64,000 nucleotides of DNA. Origin: Apostichopus japonicus (taxonomy: Eukaryota; Echinodermata; Holothuroidea; Aspidochirotida; Stichopodidae). How positions within the stretch are numbered: the first letter of the stretch is position 1; every line of letters starts with the position of its first letter. The translations under genes and the position numbers were made by a program. The notes under the pieces were generated by a model. It searched no databases. It saw only the letters and a program-made list of their open reading frames with translations, and was not told where the DNA came from. Where the stretch lies: positions 6,432,501 to 6,496,500 of the forward strand of contig NC_092571.1 in the NCBI RefSeq assembly GCF_037975245.1. The letters are read 5' to 3'. Of this stretch, positions 1-14,508 are shown piece after piece.

Positions 1-3000
1 CGCGGTTTATGTTGTGATCACTGCAGGAACTGTATGCAGTGTGGGTTATGTCGCAATCTGCATTTGCGAATATGACGTCACGTTCTGTACTGTTCAAAAG
101 TATACTTGAAATATCCATCCTACAAGATTAAAAAATCGTTTCTCTGTCAAACGCAACATTAGCGTTCTCATATTTTGAAAACATGTTTGGACTATAATTT
201 ATCGTATTTTGTATTTTAAGGTAACTTCTAAGGGCTACCAGACAATTCTTTAAGGACACTTATTTATATACTAATCAATATTTGGTTTATCGCTCGTAGA
301 GAATATCTATACAAATATTACATTTGTCAAGGATTCAATATCTCTATTTTACACCACCTTTGAAGATGTGTAAACATTTTATCCAGGAAGGAAATTCACT
401 TTCTAAATATATTATTGAGAAAGATAATATTTATATGCAAGACGTGAAATTTAATAAAATATTTCGCAATGTTTTTATATTATTTTGTTTCGAATAATCA
501 AACCGTCTTCTTTCAAATGATAAACTTGAATAGCTTTACTAATAATAAAATTATTAAAAGACTTTACGCACTCAAGTCACAGAGTTTGTAGATGCCTGTC
601 ATAATCAAGAGGAAAAAATTAACCATAAAACCATAACAAATAATATTCGTTTGAAACATTTCTAAATTATATTAGATTAGACTTTGGAGGGTGGGGTAGA
701 TCGAGGAGAGGGGGGGGGGGGTAAGGAAGTAAACCATTTGATTGAAGCCTCCAACGTTTAAGTTTGCGAGACTTATATTAAAGGCAACATTCGAATTCGA
801 TATCCATAGCTTCTCCTGCACCACACCCCGCCACACACACAGAGCACAAGGTATTATTTAATATAAAAATGTGAACTGCACAACAACCCCGGCTCCATTC
901 TGCAGAATTTCCCAATAGCATAGTGACTGAATTAATCAATTTGGTTATTACTCTTTGGCTATTTCTAATTAATAGCGACCTTGTGTTTAAAATTTAGTGC
1001 AAAGCTTCTGATTGGTTCGCAAACCTTTTAAATTCATATTGAATGAACTGGTAGGTAATTGGTATACTAGTGTAACAGATTACAGTATGCAGGCACGATA
1101 TTTTCCAACGCGACAATGTCATATAGGTTGAGTCACACTTAACGTATGATAACTTTAGGCAAAATTTAAATCTTCATACGTTATAGAAAAGAAAAGAAAA
1201 AGTTAAGAGATAATATTTCTTGGCGCAAGCTATTGCAGATTTCACATTATTTAGTCTCATAAATTCTAATTCTCTGGTGGTCCCTTAAGGCTAGATTGAT
1301 AATGACGTCGTGAAGAGCATGTCTGGAATTTTAAAGTGAAGCCATTGTTTTACAAATTCTAATAGCCAAACGAAAGCATGTTCTTTTAACCTTATACATA
1401 AACACCCTCTAGTGACATCCATCATAAATAGTTCGTGACAAGTTTTAAGTGCATTGTGGCATGTTATTTGAGTTGATGAAAGCCTTTTGTTTTCCTTTTG
1501 AGCTTTGTGTTACATCTGAGGAATTGACCTGATGATCTGTTAGACTTAGTAGACCAGTCACTTTAACTAATGATCCTCGTGTTTTTAAGAGGCATTTTTT
1601 TTATGAACAGTGCACAGAAATACAACATAGAGTGAGAGTGGAGCGTTTTAACGATTGTACTATCTGCCTAAAGGCATTCTAAGAAACAAAGAAAGCCACT
1701 ACAAATACAATCAATTGATATTAACATACTGCATTCATCACGCAGGTCTGTAGACAGTTGAAAAAACAGGGAAAAGGGAATGGTTTGAAGTCACTGTAAT
1801 ACTGTTGAAAGGCTATACAACTATACAATCACATTGCTTATATAATTCAACAAAACCTACTGTTCATTATAAAATATACGCCATTAATTTTCACACAATG
1901 TAAAAATACTTGTGGAATTACAATGACGTAAAGAAATGATGAGCTGATATTGTGAATTCATACGGTTAGAGTGAAGAATACAAATAAGGAAAAATAGCTG
2001 TGGTGTTGGTAGATTTAGATAATATATGTAACGAATATAACGGTTACCGAGGTTATTACTATTAAAGTGGGTATCTACATATACGCTGTGTGAGAGCATT
2101 GCACATTTTTCAAGCACTTCTAAAAAAATCTACTTTTGAATATTTTTCATAAAAACGGCCAAAGCAGCACTTTTTCAATACATTTTTCTACTGTTCAAGA
2201 AAATGGCACTTTTAACTGTCATGATTTATTTCTCAACAAACGGATTTAGCAAGGAAAGGAAATGAAAAAGTGAACCATTTAGCCTTTTTTCCCTTCTCTT
2301 TTTAAAGATGGCTACTAAACTCATATAATGAATGAAAATATTGAAGATAATATACGCACTTTTCAGGCAGCTTAATGGGAACTCTGTAAGGATCAAGACA
2401 AAAGAGTGATACAGAATAATTGTAACAGTTCACATTTCAAATAGTTCATTCTCTACTTTCATGCTATCATGCATGTTATTATTTTTAATATTCTAAATAC
2501 ACAAAACTATATTAAGTTATACAAAAGTTTTAATATCAACTTAAAACAACTGCATGATCTGCTATCAATGGGTTTCTATAGAAGCCATTTTCCCGCGTTG
2601 GTATGCTCGTAATGATCAAAATGACCCCTGACCTTTGAACCTATGTAGGCACTAGATCCAATGACCGAGCACACACTAAGTGTTTGAAGTTAACCGATGG
2701 TGAAGGAGTAGTTCGCGAAACGACACTTCCCACCCCTTACGCCCCCCCCCCCCTTACGCATATACCGAAATGACAAACGGCCAAAACACATGAAGGATAT
2801 CAGGTCAACCAAATGTTACATGATCAAATTAGGTCAAAAAGTCAATTTGAGCTCAGTGAGGCGAAATTTAGATCTAATGATAAACAATAATATCGATGGA
2901 CTTCACATTTGATGTGAGCAAGGGCATATGATGTAGGGCATACGTTACTATGACAATATAGGTACAAAATCCTTGGTTATAGACGAGAAACGTTAATAAA

Positions 3001-3884
3001 AAAAACAGCTATTTGGTCATGACACGTACACCAAAATGACCGAAACCCTCAAACCCATCTACGATATTGGGGTATGAACGTTTACATAACAATAAAACGT
3101 CGAAGGCCACGAAAGTGAACAAGATCATCCACCATTCCCAACCCACCCTACCCCACACCTCCATTTTCACTTCCATCCCTCCATGTTCCGCCTGTCTCTG
3201 CCTCCACCCATCTCTCACCCTCTCGCTCTCTCTCTCCACCTTGTTTATGTCCTAGCACGCTTCCTTTCTCACAATATTTTAACATATGATTTTCGTATCC
3301 TGATTTCGACAAAATTGTGTGTATAGTATACAGTGTATAGTGGACGATCACCATATAATGTTATATCAAAGGAGCGTTTACCTTTTAAACTTTTAAGTAT
3401 TGACGTTTCACTGACTTGTAACTTGGCAACAGAAATAATCAAACTAAACAACCATACGTGACCAAATACGGTATTTATGTAACCATAACATACATACGAT
3501 GTGCAAATTGTAATCCATTAACCCTTGCGGGTTTCTCCTACAGTTGTGGTCGCTTAAGCTTCGTAAAAATAACTGTTGATTATTATTATTATTGTTATTA
3601 ATATTATTATTATTATTATTGAGATTAATAGAGATGATTAAGTGAATACTTACTTAAGCATTCACTCGCATAGCAGCCAGTCAGTGTGATCCATAAGAAC
3701 GCGTACAGTTTCATGATTGGTTTTGTCGAATAGTATGTCGACCTGTAGACCAATAATATATCAAAAGTGGAATCCGAAAAATGGATAAAGAGTCGGTACC
3801 AAGAAATTGGAAGGAGAAATGTCTAAAATTTAATTATAATTAATAAATTATTCTACTGATTTATCAATGCAGATCAAGCAATGG
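1..3884. other. AT-rich non-coding stretch
   Basis: I see no convincing gene in this stretch. Open frames are short and lack splice-site or family support. Visible structure is limited to poly-G/poly-C runs near 710 and 2741, a CT-rich tract at about 3130-3245, and an ATT-type microsatellite at about 3576-3622. Confidence 0.6.
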
Positions 3885-4630
3885 ATATGAAAAACATTAT
3901 CCACGTCATATTGAAACAAATATACATCAGGCATATTAATTTGTCAGGTAGAAAACCGCAAAATTTTACATAAAAGCAAAGAAGATATTACTAGTATGCA
4001 ACAAGTGTTTGTAAAGACAGATAAGGAACGGTGAATCTGTATGTATTTGTGAGTGTGTACATGTAAGGGGAGGGGGGGGGGGGTCTCTGTGTGTGTCCAT
4101 GTCTAAACCTGGACAAGTGGTGATATGGGACAAAAGAAATTCCTGTCACCAATTACCAAATAACAGCGACCAATAGTCATGGGTTGTATAGATAGAGAGT
4201 TGTAGAAGAAAGGTAAATGACATCGCTTGTATAGCTAATCCAATAGAAAAAAGTTTTGGTGTTTTTATGTGAATCGGGGGGGGGGGGGTCGTTTGTATAT
4301 GTGTGGCGAGGACGTGAGCTGGTGGTGGTGGCAGGTTGAGATGGTCACATCATTCAAATTTAATGGGGACATAGATGGATGATCTTTCATGGGCAAAACA
4401 TCGATAGGAGGGCACACTTGACACAGTGTTTTAATTTTAGTATATTCTACGATGATTTTAATCCGCCAAGTAAATGATTTTCCGAAAGGTAGGAAGAAGA
4501 GATATTCGGGTGCCATTTCATTGAATTCACTAGAAATAATAATAAATATGACGTTTGGTAATATATGCTAAATTGTTTGTTGTATATGTGTGGTGGGAAA
4601 TTTGAGAGCACCTAAAACCACACTGCAATT
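3885..4630 (-). repeat. left outer arm of a dispersed inverted duplication
   Basis: The reverse complement of this block matches 30392-31074, and on the other side of a LINE insertion it matches 29503-29605. Shared landmarks include the CCACGTCATATTGAAAC segment near 3900, the poly-G/poly-C run at about 4276, the GGTGGTGGTGGCAGGTTGAG segment near 4320, and GAGAGCACC near 4603. The match is clear by eye over about 700 bp with small indels. An 83-codon minus-strand open frame at 4265-4516 lies inside, but its counterpart in the other copy is broken, so I do not call it a gene. Confidence 0.75.
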
Positions 4631-5290
4631 GGAGAACCTCGTGTAAATTGTTAATCACTGATCAGTGAATGGTTAAATTCACTGAACGAAAGATCTTAAT
4701 AGCTGCTGTTCTATCTAAATATCTACTGTGTTGGTGGTGTTTGTTTGCGCAATCAGTCTCACCTAATACGATGTTGCTTACAGTAAAAATACTAAACTAT
4801 TGGAGACCGTCCTTAAGTTAAATGGATTCTGATATTATGGAACAATACAGATGATTTATTTACAAACTTGAAAACAGCTGGTGTAACTTCAATCAACCCG
4901 TGTAGTATTCACATAGAGGTATCTGACGAACAGATGGATGCAGCTGTATACCGATTTCGCTTATGTCAGTAAGCCTTTTAGTACCTACTTCAAACATTCT
5001 TGTCTCAAGAATTGAATGTTAAAAGGTTTTGTTGCAGTTTATTACACATTTCATTTTACCTTATTGGTTAAGACTATCTTATACCACCTGTTAGCCTAAC
5101 AATACTACACAAATTTAGGTTTAATGAGTAATCATTACCATGGATGGTTGTTGCTGTTCATATAGTGGAATGTAATGTTTCTCTCATCACCTCTACGTTA
5201 CCACCCAACCCCCCCCCCCCACCCTCTCTCCACTCTCTATGTCTCTCTCTGATTAAAACTTAAATTCAAAATAATTTTTTTAAATGATTG
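4631..5290. other. unannotated AT-rich DNA
   Basis: No gene, RNA or repeat was recognised here apart from a poly-C run near 5209 and a short CT-rich tract that is partly recopied at about 5530-5573. Confidence 0.5.
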
Positions 5291-5880
5291 AAAAAATTAT
5301 AACTTTGATGATTGTTAATATGTCGGTTTCATGCATCATTATTATTACTATAACCAACTATTTAGAATTCATAAGGTTGAATAATTACTACTTTGATGAT
5401 TGTTAATATATCGGTTTCATGCATCATTCCTATTACTATAACCAACTATTTAGAATTCATAAGATTGAATAATTACAACTTTGATGATTGTTAATATATC
5501 GGTTTCATGCATCATTATTATTACTATAGCCTACACTCTCTATGTCTCTCTCCGATTAAAAATTAAATTCAAAAATAATTTAAAATTATTTAATACATTA
5601 TTCTTATTAATATAGTCTACTATTTAGAATTCATAACATTCACTAATTATAACTTTAATGATTGTTAATATGTCGGTTTCATGCATCATTCCTATTACTG
5701 TAGCCAACTATTTAGAATTTATAAGATTCAGTAATTATAACCTAGATGATTGTTTATATATCGGTTTAATGCATATTTCTTATTACTATATTGCCAACTA
5801 TTTAGAATTCATAAGATTCACTAATTATAACTTTAATGATTGTTAACATGTCGGTTTAATGCATCATTCCTATTACTAGC
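5291..5880 (+). repeat. tandem repeat of about 89 bp, six degenerate copies
   Basis: The unit contains GATGATTGTTAATATGTCGG, then CATGCATCATT, CTATTTAGAATTCATAAG and a variable AATTATAAC segment. Copies begin near 5301, 5391, 5481, 5651, 5741 and 5831. The array is interrupted at about 5530-5600 by a copy of the CT-rich sequence found just upstream at 5225-5275, which suggests that unequal exchange included the flank. The frame across it is open by chance only. Confidence 0.85.
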
Positions 5881-7078
5881 CTACTATTTAGACTGGAATA
5901 TTTTCGTATTATTGAGAAAAAAAACGTGTTTCAAGTTTGAACTCAAAATGTCAAAATCTTATTATTCTTTTGTTGATATTTGTACTGTCAGTATTTGAAA
6001 GTTTAATTATAATAACTATGTATGCCAAATCAGCGAGAATATTACAGTGTCATGTTAAAGCCATCTCTTCGATCTGCAATGTCAGTTAAATCTATAATCA
6101 TAAAAGACAACACAGAAGAGGTGCTTTTCGTCTGTGTTATTTACTCAGAACAATTGTGCTTACGAAAATAGTGTCGTTTTTACAGTGGAATAATATTATT
6201 GGTATCTTGATATTATAAAAGTGATATTTAGCAAGTACATGAAGGCAAACGTTTGTAGTTGATATAAAAAAGTGAGTCGTTATATTGGCCATCGAAAATA
6301 TTTATATCGATAAATAAGTGCATAATTTGTGTGTTTTGTTATACTGCCTATTTGTTTCTTCAAATTCTTGTTCAATTTTACAATTTAAGCAGGATCATTT
6401 CCCCTTTTCCTACTATATGGAATGAAAATATTGATTTATCAACTCCTCAAACTATTTAAAATCACCCTTTGTTCCCTAATTTTATTTAATCTTTATTTAA
6501 ATTTTTAAACTTACCTCAAATATAAGGAGCTGTAATTTCTAGGTGAAGGAAAGTCACAATTTGCTTAATTCCAAGAGTATTACGCCGTAAGGTTTTGTAA
6601 GTTCTGTAACATATGCTTGTTCATTAATATATATCTACGATTACCAAATCTATTTATAACCTGTGTCGTCAGCTAAGCAAAGTTAGCACGTCAAATTAGA
6701 TTGGCAAATAGCCCAATCATACGATTATGCAAATATGATTTGGAAAAAAAAACCTAATTTGTAATTGCATTACCATACAAAATATATAAAAAAATATTTG
6801 AATTAAGAACACAAAGTTTCTGTCAAACTTGGTCGGTTAGTGTGCAGTAGTGGGTGAGATCACATGACATACCGCGATAAAACGATGTGTACTTATCATG
6901 AGGGTCAAATGTGTATGTTAACGTCTCTCTTTTTTTTGTGCATCATGAAAGACCATGAACATTGGGGGATCATCAAGGTTAAATATCAGTTGTCTAATAT
7001 TATTCTAATCCAACAAATGGACTCAATTCATCAGTCCCCATTAAGTTCCTGCCACTACCGTTTGTCTTACCTTTATAT
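5881..7078. other. unannotated AT-rich DNA
   Basis: I found no supported gene or repeat family between the 89-bp tandem array and the GATA microsatellite. Confidence 0.5.
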
Positions 7079-8167
<1,089 letters not shown>

Positions 8168-8750
8168 GCTTGGGAATAAATCAAAATGCAGATTTGACAT
8201 ATGTTTTATATGATAGGCACCGCAGAATCTATGAAGAATCTATTAACCTTACATTATCATTCACTTTACCAAAGTAGAAGTATTGAAGCTCTGATCAAAT
8301 ATCCTTGTTTTCAATTTTTGTATGTAACGTTATATTACTTTAGCTGGTATATTGCTTATACACAAATCTCAACCTAGCTAAGACTCGTTTTGTCTTCCTT
8401 CTTGAAGATCTACTTGATATGATAGGTCAGAGCTGGTATAAACGTTTGTGTGTTCTTTTTGTATTTTATTATAATTATATCTTTTCAAATACGCATCTGT
8501 TGCTTTATTTGAACCGTATTCAGATTTCAGGAAGTGAATGACTATATACGAGGTCTACTACACACAAAGTCAACCGTTATTCTTTTCCATCTTGAAATCT
8601 CGTTGAGCAAATACAGCATGTAGGGCTGGCATAACATTTGATGGAATGTCTTTACCTTTCTTTCTTTTTGACTTGATCTTTTTGGCAACATTTGCGTTGG
8701 TTTATAGAACTGCGTAAGTACTGCAGGAAGCATGCGACTGTGTTTCAGAA
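8168..8750 (-). repeat. left inner arm of a dispersed inverted duplication
   Basis: The reverse complement of this block aligns with about 26720-27355. Shared segments include AAGGTTAATAGATTC, GCGGTGCCTATCA, GCAATATACCAGC, CCACTTCCTGAAATCTGAAT (one base different) and a CGACTGTGTTT segment at the far end. Identity is moderate, with indels. Together with the 3.9-kb and 30-kb arms it forms a nested, roughly symmetrical pair centred near 17.6 kb. Confidence 0.75.
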
Positions 8751-9789
8751 TTGAATAGGTTATCCCTTCTATTGTATCGCGTAATACATTAAGGGTTTTC
8801 TTTATAACAAAAACAGCTTTATGTAATGAGACTAAACCATACGATGGCTTTATCGTTTTATGACCTCGACCACCCTACCTTTTGAGCTTAAACATATTAT
8901 GGAGCATGTGTTCATCATGTACGCATTGGGCGTGTGTTGAACATAATTTTGTTCGTGGATTGATCATGCATGCCTCTTAAAATGTACAATCAGAACCTGA
9001 TTGTAATCCAAAACCATTGTCTGAGTTTGAAGTAGCCAGGCCGGACGAGAAGGGGTCTAGGCGCTTCATGCCCCGGCCCGGATCGGTTTGGAGGTCTGAA
9101 AAAGTATGGGATAAGAAATAATGTATTATGATTTATATACTATACTTGAGAAAATTATTAAAAATGAGGCTTCGTGACATATAACAGTTATCTCCAGGCC
9201 CCAACCTGACTCTCGGTGCCCTGGAAGGAGCTGGTCGTGATTTATTATTCTTTGGCCCTGTTTAGTGTTCAAATGGTTTTAAAATACTATTTAACTAGAT
9301 GCCATTTCCTAAAAATAATGTTAAAGCCTTCACAGAAGAAGGAGGGATGGTTGGTTTGGTGTGAAGGTGGGGTTGAATAAAATCTTTACTCTATAAATGT
9401 GTTACTCCCCCCCCCCATGTATTTATTTCTCCAGTACCTCTGGCTCACTTCAGTTGACTTGAGTAAGCTCCCAACATTGCACGTGATTGGGTTGTGCAAT
9501 GACGTAGTACACATGTAGTAACCATATAGTCTTTCCCCAAGTAACCCCTTCCCCTCCACAAGGATCACATTTCTTTTGCATACCCACGTGAACCAACGTA
9601 ATTCGTCACCACGATGATATAGCAACTGCTGTATACGAACGCTATACCTACCAGATGAGGTGGGTCAGTAGGACTGTTATAAATGCTACATAATATATAT
9701 GCGGTTACGTGAACCTAACGCTGTGCGGTTAACGTTTGTATTTCGAGAAGTTTATCATATACAGCTTTGGTATATTCTCCAAATATCTA
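8751..9789. other. unannotated DNA with a small GC-rich patch
   Basis: No gene is supported here. A GC-richer patch (about 9035-9100 and 9195-9235) stands out from the AT-rich surroundings, but no RNA or protein family was recognised in it. A poly-C run lies near 9406. Confidence 0.45.
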
Positions 9790-11583
9790 CAGGCGCGTAT
9801 CCAGGGGGGGGTGTTGGGGGCGCGCGCGAAAAGAGGAGAGAAAAACAAAGAAGAAAAAAAGGGAAAAAGAGGGGGAAAAAAGAAAAGGAGGAGAGGAAGG
9901 AAGGGAAAAGAAAAAGAAGAAAGAGAGAAAAAGAGGGAGTAAAAGATAAACGCCAAGACCTCGGGAAGAGAAAGAGGAACAGTTATAATAACAGCGCTGA
10001 TAGCTATTATATACACAGGGTAGCCAGTGACAGATCGAGGATTACGTAGGGGACGTGCGCCTCACCATACCCCTTACACCGACAACTCCAGTTTTGACGT
10101 TCCATTTTTCCTTTTTCACTAATGTATCTATATATATACTATATATGGTCTATCATAACGCGTGTGTGTGTGTGTGTGGACGCCTTAAACAATTGTACAA
10201 TTGTGCTATGAAACCAACTGTGGCTGGTCTTGAACTCAACCGAGTCGTCGGGGAACATGACGCATGACGCCCCCCCCCCCCCGAGCAAATTTTCTTTATG
10301 ATATCGCTATAGTAATTTCAAAATAGACAATGATTAGATGCAACTTACAAGGCATGGGAAGTGTCATTTCCAGCGATCTGGGAGGCATTTTCGGCCAAAA
10401 TTTTCTTGTACGCTTCACGCCAACTCATGGTGGCGCTACGCTTAGATAGTTTGCCTACAGGCTTCGCCCCTCCCTTGGCAAATTACTCGCTACACGCCTG
10501 TTCGAATTTGTAAAGCAAAGAGCAGATATCACATCATATCAGTGAGCATGAAAATGCATGTTCCAGGATGAACAGCCTCAAAACTGTATATGTGTGTAGT
10601 CAAAGGCGTAGGAGCCCAATTGGATTTGGGGGCGGTAACGACTTGCCTGAAAAATATGACCAAAATTTTTCGCGCGCCCCGCGCGCGTCCAACATGTTAA
10701 TGTCAATATCATATTAGTCGGCCAATTAGTCGGCCAAGCTTAGAACTTTATTTTAATTACCAAGGAGATCATTTTTAAACTATTCATTTCCTTAAGTTAC
10801 ATCATTGCTATTTATATTTCTTTCAGTAAGTGCCCGAAAAATTCTCAGCATATTGCCCGAATTTTCAGTGGGGCTGCAGCCCCGCCCGCCTCTTACGCCT
10901 ATGTGTGTAGTGTTCGGTTTCGAAATATCTGATATCGGAAATATCTGGTATTTTTCATTTCCTTCAACAAAGTTTTATAATAGCCGTTATGAAAGGTTTT
11001 AATATTTATACACCAATAAATTAACTGTGTCTGAATTTTCGAAAATTTCCTGGCCAACATTCTTCATCATACTTCCTTCTACTAGTGCAGTTTTGACCTG
11101 TCTGTTAGGGGTTGAAGGAGGTTTTTCTATATTGGTTGTCCATAGATTGAATTTTGTGCAACATTATGGGTCTGTTTTGAAGTGATTTTATTCACGAGAA
11201 ATGTGAATTTTCAAATTCTCAACAAATAATGGGCTTAAAACCTTGAAAACTGGGGCTTTCGGATATTGTGGGCAGTGACGTAGAATCACCTACAAAAGCA
11301 ATGAATGATCCACAGGACATGCAATGAGGTCGAACATGATGTGTGACTGGTAACAATCTTCAAAAAGGTTATGGATGGAAAAAAAAACTATTGGGAACTA
11401 CTTGGTTCTCAGGCAAAAATGTACATCTGGTTGGTCATTTTCAAGCCCGAGAAGTGCCATTTCCGGTGATCTGGTGGGTATCAAAACCAGAAATTTTCTT
11501 GTACGCTCCGCGCCAACCGATGGTGGCGCTCCGCTTAGATAGTAATTCGCGCCCCCGGTTAGAAAATCCTGGATACGCCCCTG
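9790..11583 (+). mobile_element. composite hAT-like non-autonomous DNA transposon, copy 1
   Basis: The element begins CAGGCGCGTATCCAGG and ends CCTGGATACGCCCCTG, inverted ends that match at 15 of 16 positions. A second full copy lies at 27694-29502 in the same orientation. Inside are a purine-rich tract (about 9825-9960), a GT microsatellite, an internal near-duplicate of the right end (about 10376-10500, versus 11440-11583, sharing GTACGCT, CGCCAAC, GATGGTGGCGCT-like and CTTAGATAG) and a separate nested element. No transposase is encoded. CAGG-type ends suggest the hAT superfamily. The flanks share ATCTA on both sides but not a clean 8-bp duplication, unlike copy 2. Confidence 0.8.
10601..10903 (+). 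mobile_element. nested 303-bp MITE with CATAGGCGTAGGAG-type ends
   Basis: The element starts CAAAGGCGTAGGAG and ends CTCTTACGCCTATG, and is flanked on both sides by the 8-bp duplication TGTGTAGT (10593-10600 and 10904-10911). It lies inside the composite element. The same right border with TGTGTAGT is present in copy 2 at 28823/28824-28831, where the left end has been deleted. A larger family member in opposite orientation is at 50624-51741. It contains the perfect palindrome GGGGCTGCAGCCCC near its right end. The 8-bp duplication is compatible with hAT. Confidence 0.85.
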
Positions 11584-14508
11584 ATCTAAGAGACAGAGAA
11601 TATATGAAACTATTTCAAAAACAATGATCAATTAAATTGTCTGCCGATCATTTTGCATATTCCAAAGATCCAGCTTAATGATTAAATGAACCGTCAATTA
11701 CACCCATATATAGAAAGGTAAGGGTCATACCCCCTCCCCCTGATGCTGTCGCTGTAGCTTTACCATCCATTGTATTTCCCCTTGATAGGTCCCTCAGATA
11801 CTCACTAAAGAGACCAGTCCTAGTTGTAGGAAACTTTGCAGCCACTGAAATGAATCACTTTAGTCCCACTTCTTTGATAATGTCCTCCATTCGCACCTTA
11901 TTTAAAGCAATCGCAGTGATTGACAGGAGATGTGTTTGATAGCTCATGGGACAAAGACCCTTTTTCCAAATGGTGGAGCATGGGCCTGCCACGTCAACAA
12001 AGTTCGTTAATTGATTTTGCAGATCAAATTCTATTGGAAGCCGATGTTTGAGTTTGGTCACTATTACCAAGGTACTGAAACAACTCTTCATCTTATATCT
12101 TGTGCAGTACCCTTTATATAATTCCAATTTTATGGCAGTTACAAAGTAACTTGTTTAAATTGGATTTGTTTTTACTATATTTTTGAAAGTGAACGTAAAG
12201 CGAGATGTGGACAATAAAGTAAAGGTCTAATTTGTAAACAAACAATATCGAATTGCTATAATTGCGAAATGTGCCACTAAAATAGACTACACAGAGGCAG
12301 GTATCAGAAAGCAGTAAATATAATCTGCCTGATTCAATTATATGACGCGCGGTTTAACATCTGTTAAACTGCCGGAGATATTGCTGGCCATCGTTTTAAT
12401 AATTAACATATCATCATTACAGCTAGTTTTTCTTCCTCTTCGCTCACGGATGCTCTATGCTTGCTCCACTAGTGCCCCACTCTTGTCCCTTTGTTGCCTC
12501 TAAATGAGATAAGCAGATCAATCAAATTTGGGGCAAATATATCTGGTGTTTGTTTGTTTGGATCGAATGTGAGAACCTTAAAAAATACTCCTTCGGAATG
12601 ACTAAATTAAAACCTAAGTATAATTTGTGATGTCGATTGATCCTGGCATCAAATCAAGTTGTTTTCAAAACCAACGAATAGCACAAATAAACCTTATTTC
12701 TTAATTCACAAAACAGAAATACCACAAATCCACGAAAGAGGCCTCTCGGACCATCTCTGTCATGCCTCCATGGTCTAGTCTTAGAAATATTTTCACAAAT
12801 ATTTACAAATTTAAGGGATTTTGCAAGATATGGATATTTGCAAGTGGGCATTTTAGCCAAATCGGAAAGAAACCGTCGGTCGCAGCTGTAAGAAATTAAA
12901 GTTTGTCAGAATATATAGACTTTGTAGAATGCAAATGTTAGTTATCCTCCCCCCTCCCCCCTCCCCTCTCTACCCCATTTTTTTTATCTGAGACTGCTTG
13001 TGCCACCCTGATTAAAATTCCTCTGTGATAGAATTTCTTTCGAAAAGATTGTCATATATCATTTACTTCAAGGCAATGAATCAAAAAGGGGTTGTGGCCG
13101 TCAATTCTTTGAAGCCGGTCAACATATTGAGGATTCTGGGGGCGCCCCTCAGAAAAAGATTTTGGCGTAAAATGGCTGAATGATGCATTCTGAGGTATAA
13201 TTAAACTACATATATTAGGTATCTTATTTGGTCTAACCGCAATATTGAGGGTAATGATCACTTTTTAATTTTGTGGGGTGGGGTGCGAGGTGTTGGGTGT
13301 GGGTTGCGGGGTTCACAGTTTTCTGACAAATTATTGTATCTATACTATGCGTAACACCATTGTTGCACATTTTGTTTGGGAAAAAAGTCAGATCATTAAC
13401 CAATCTTCTGGAAGTAAGATAGAACACAGGGAAAAGCTTGTATCGTTTGCGAAATAAATATTTAATTCTGACGGCAGTCACTGAGTTGTTCGATATCATA
13501 TAGTCCCACAAACAAGACATCCTTGTTTTATTTATAATTTTGAAAATAAAATGCAATTATCGTTTAATATTGTCATCAGTGTCGAACATGAGGGCATTTT
13601 ACAGAGAATTATGTCCCATCGCACAGCCCCCCCCCCCTCTCCCAACCGAACTGGCCACATTCGGTTTCACAAACATAACGTTTGTCATAATATAAAATAG
13701 TAGCTATAAGTGAGATAACTAAATAACTAACAGTTAGAGGACGGTTAAATGAACTAAATCACCCTGAAATCACATATTGATTCTCTTTTTGAATAAACTA
13801 TTTATTTGGAGGTAGCAGATGAGGTGACATTATATAAAGTTTCGGTCCCCTGATTAGAGCAATACGTTGTACTCTACTCGTTCCGTCTTTAATTGTTATG
13901 TAGACCATTGAGAATTGTGTATTGCTATTCCTTTCTAGCTTTCTGTTGTGAGTGTGGGCGGGGTGTGGGGGGGGGGGGGGTAGGGGTGGACAGTGCTAAA
14001 GATGTAAAATGTAAAACCTAATAGTGTGCATATTGTGCGAATTTAATTATTGTTATACTATGAGGCAACAAACATTACTGCAATAATTGTGTTATTATTA
14101 CAAACTAAATAGTGGGCCAGCTCTTTTGGATTTCATGATGAAATGAGGGAGATAATGTTTAAATCGAAAACTCTTTTTGAGGAATTCTTTGCACGACTAG
14201 ATATCATAAGGAGATCTTTCCTATCCATCTTGATCTTTTAATAGTTGTGTTGAAGGAGAAGTCACATGTAAAGCATAATGTTACAAATACACAATAACTG
14301 CTAGTATTCTGGCCAACGTCAAGGGCTGGATTTATCACAGCGTCATACGCAAATTTTACTTACATAAATGGTTGGTAACGTGTTAGAGCAATCATTCAGG
14401 AAAGGTATGTCTAAATTGGCGAACAAGAAACCAATTTCTTCAGCTCGCGATAGCATATAGTCTACGACGCATTAGTGACTAAATTCACATCACACTTGAA
14501 AAGGCATT
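11584..14508. other. unannotated AT-rich DNA
   Basis: Apart from a weak possible coding patch at 11855-12127 I see no gene. Poly-C or poly-G stretches occur near 12950, 13626 and 13967. No inverted-repeat element or microsatellite longer than a few dozen bases was recognised. Confidence 0.45.
11855..12127 (-). CDS. possible unrecognised exon (90 codons)
   Basis: This is an open minus-strand frame of 90 codons with balanced amino-acid composition, for example the segments KLKHRLPIEFDLQNQL and NKVRMEDIIKEVGLK. That makes it more protein-like than neighbouring frames, which are rich in Ile, Tyr and Phe. I do not recognise the family and see no clear splice sites. The first codon may not be a true start. 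It could equally be a decayed transposon fragment or chance. Confidence 0.2.
   Translation of the reverse strand: MELYKGYCTRYKMKSCFSTLVIVTKLKHRLPIEFDLQNQLTNFVDVAGPCSTIWKKGLCPMSYQTHLLSITAIALNKVRMEDIIKEVGLK

Noticed and set aside
9699-10049. Lys/Arg/Glu-rich open frames, also at 27648-28007
   Set aside because: They come from the purine tract of the composite hAT-like element and appear in several frames at once.
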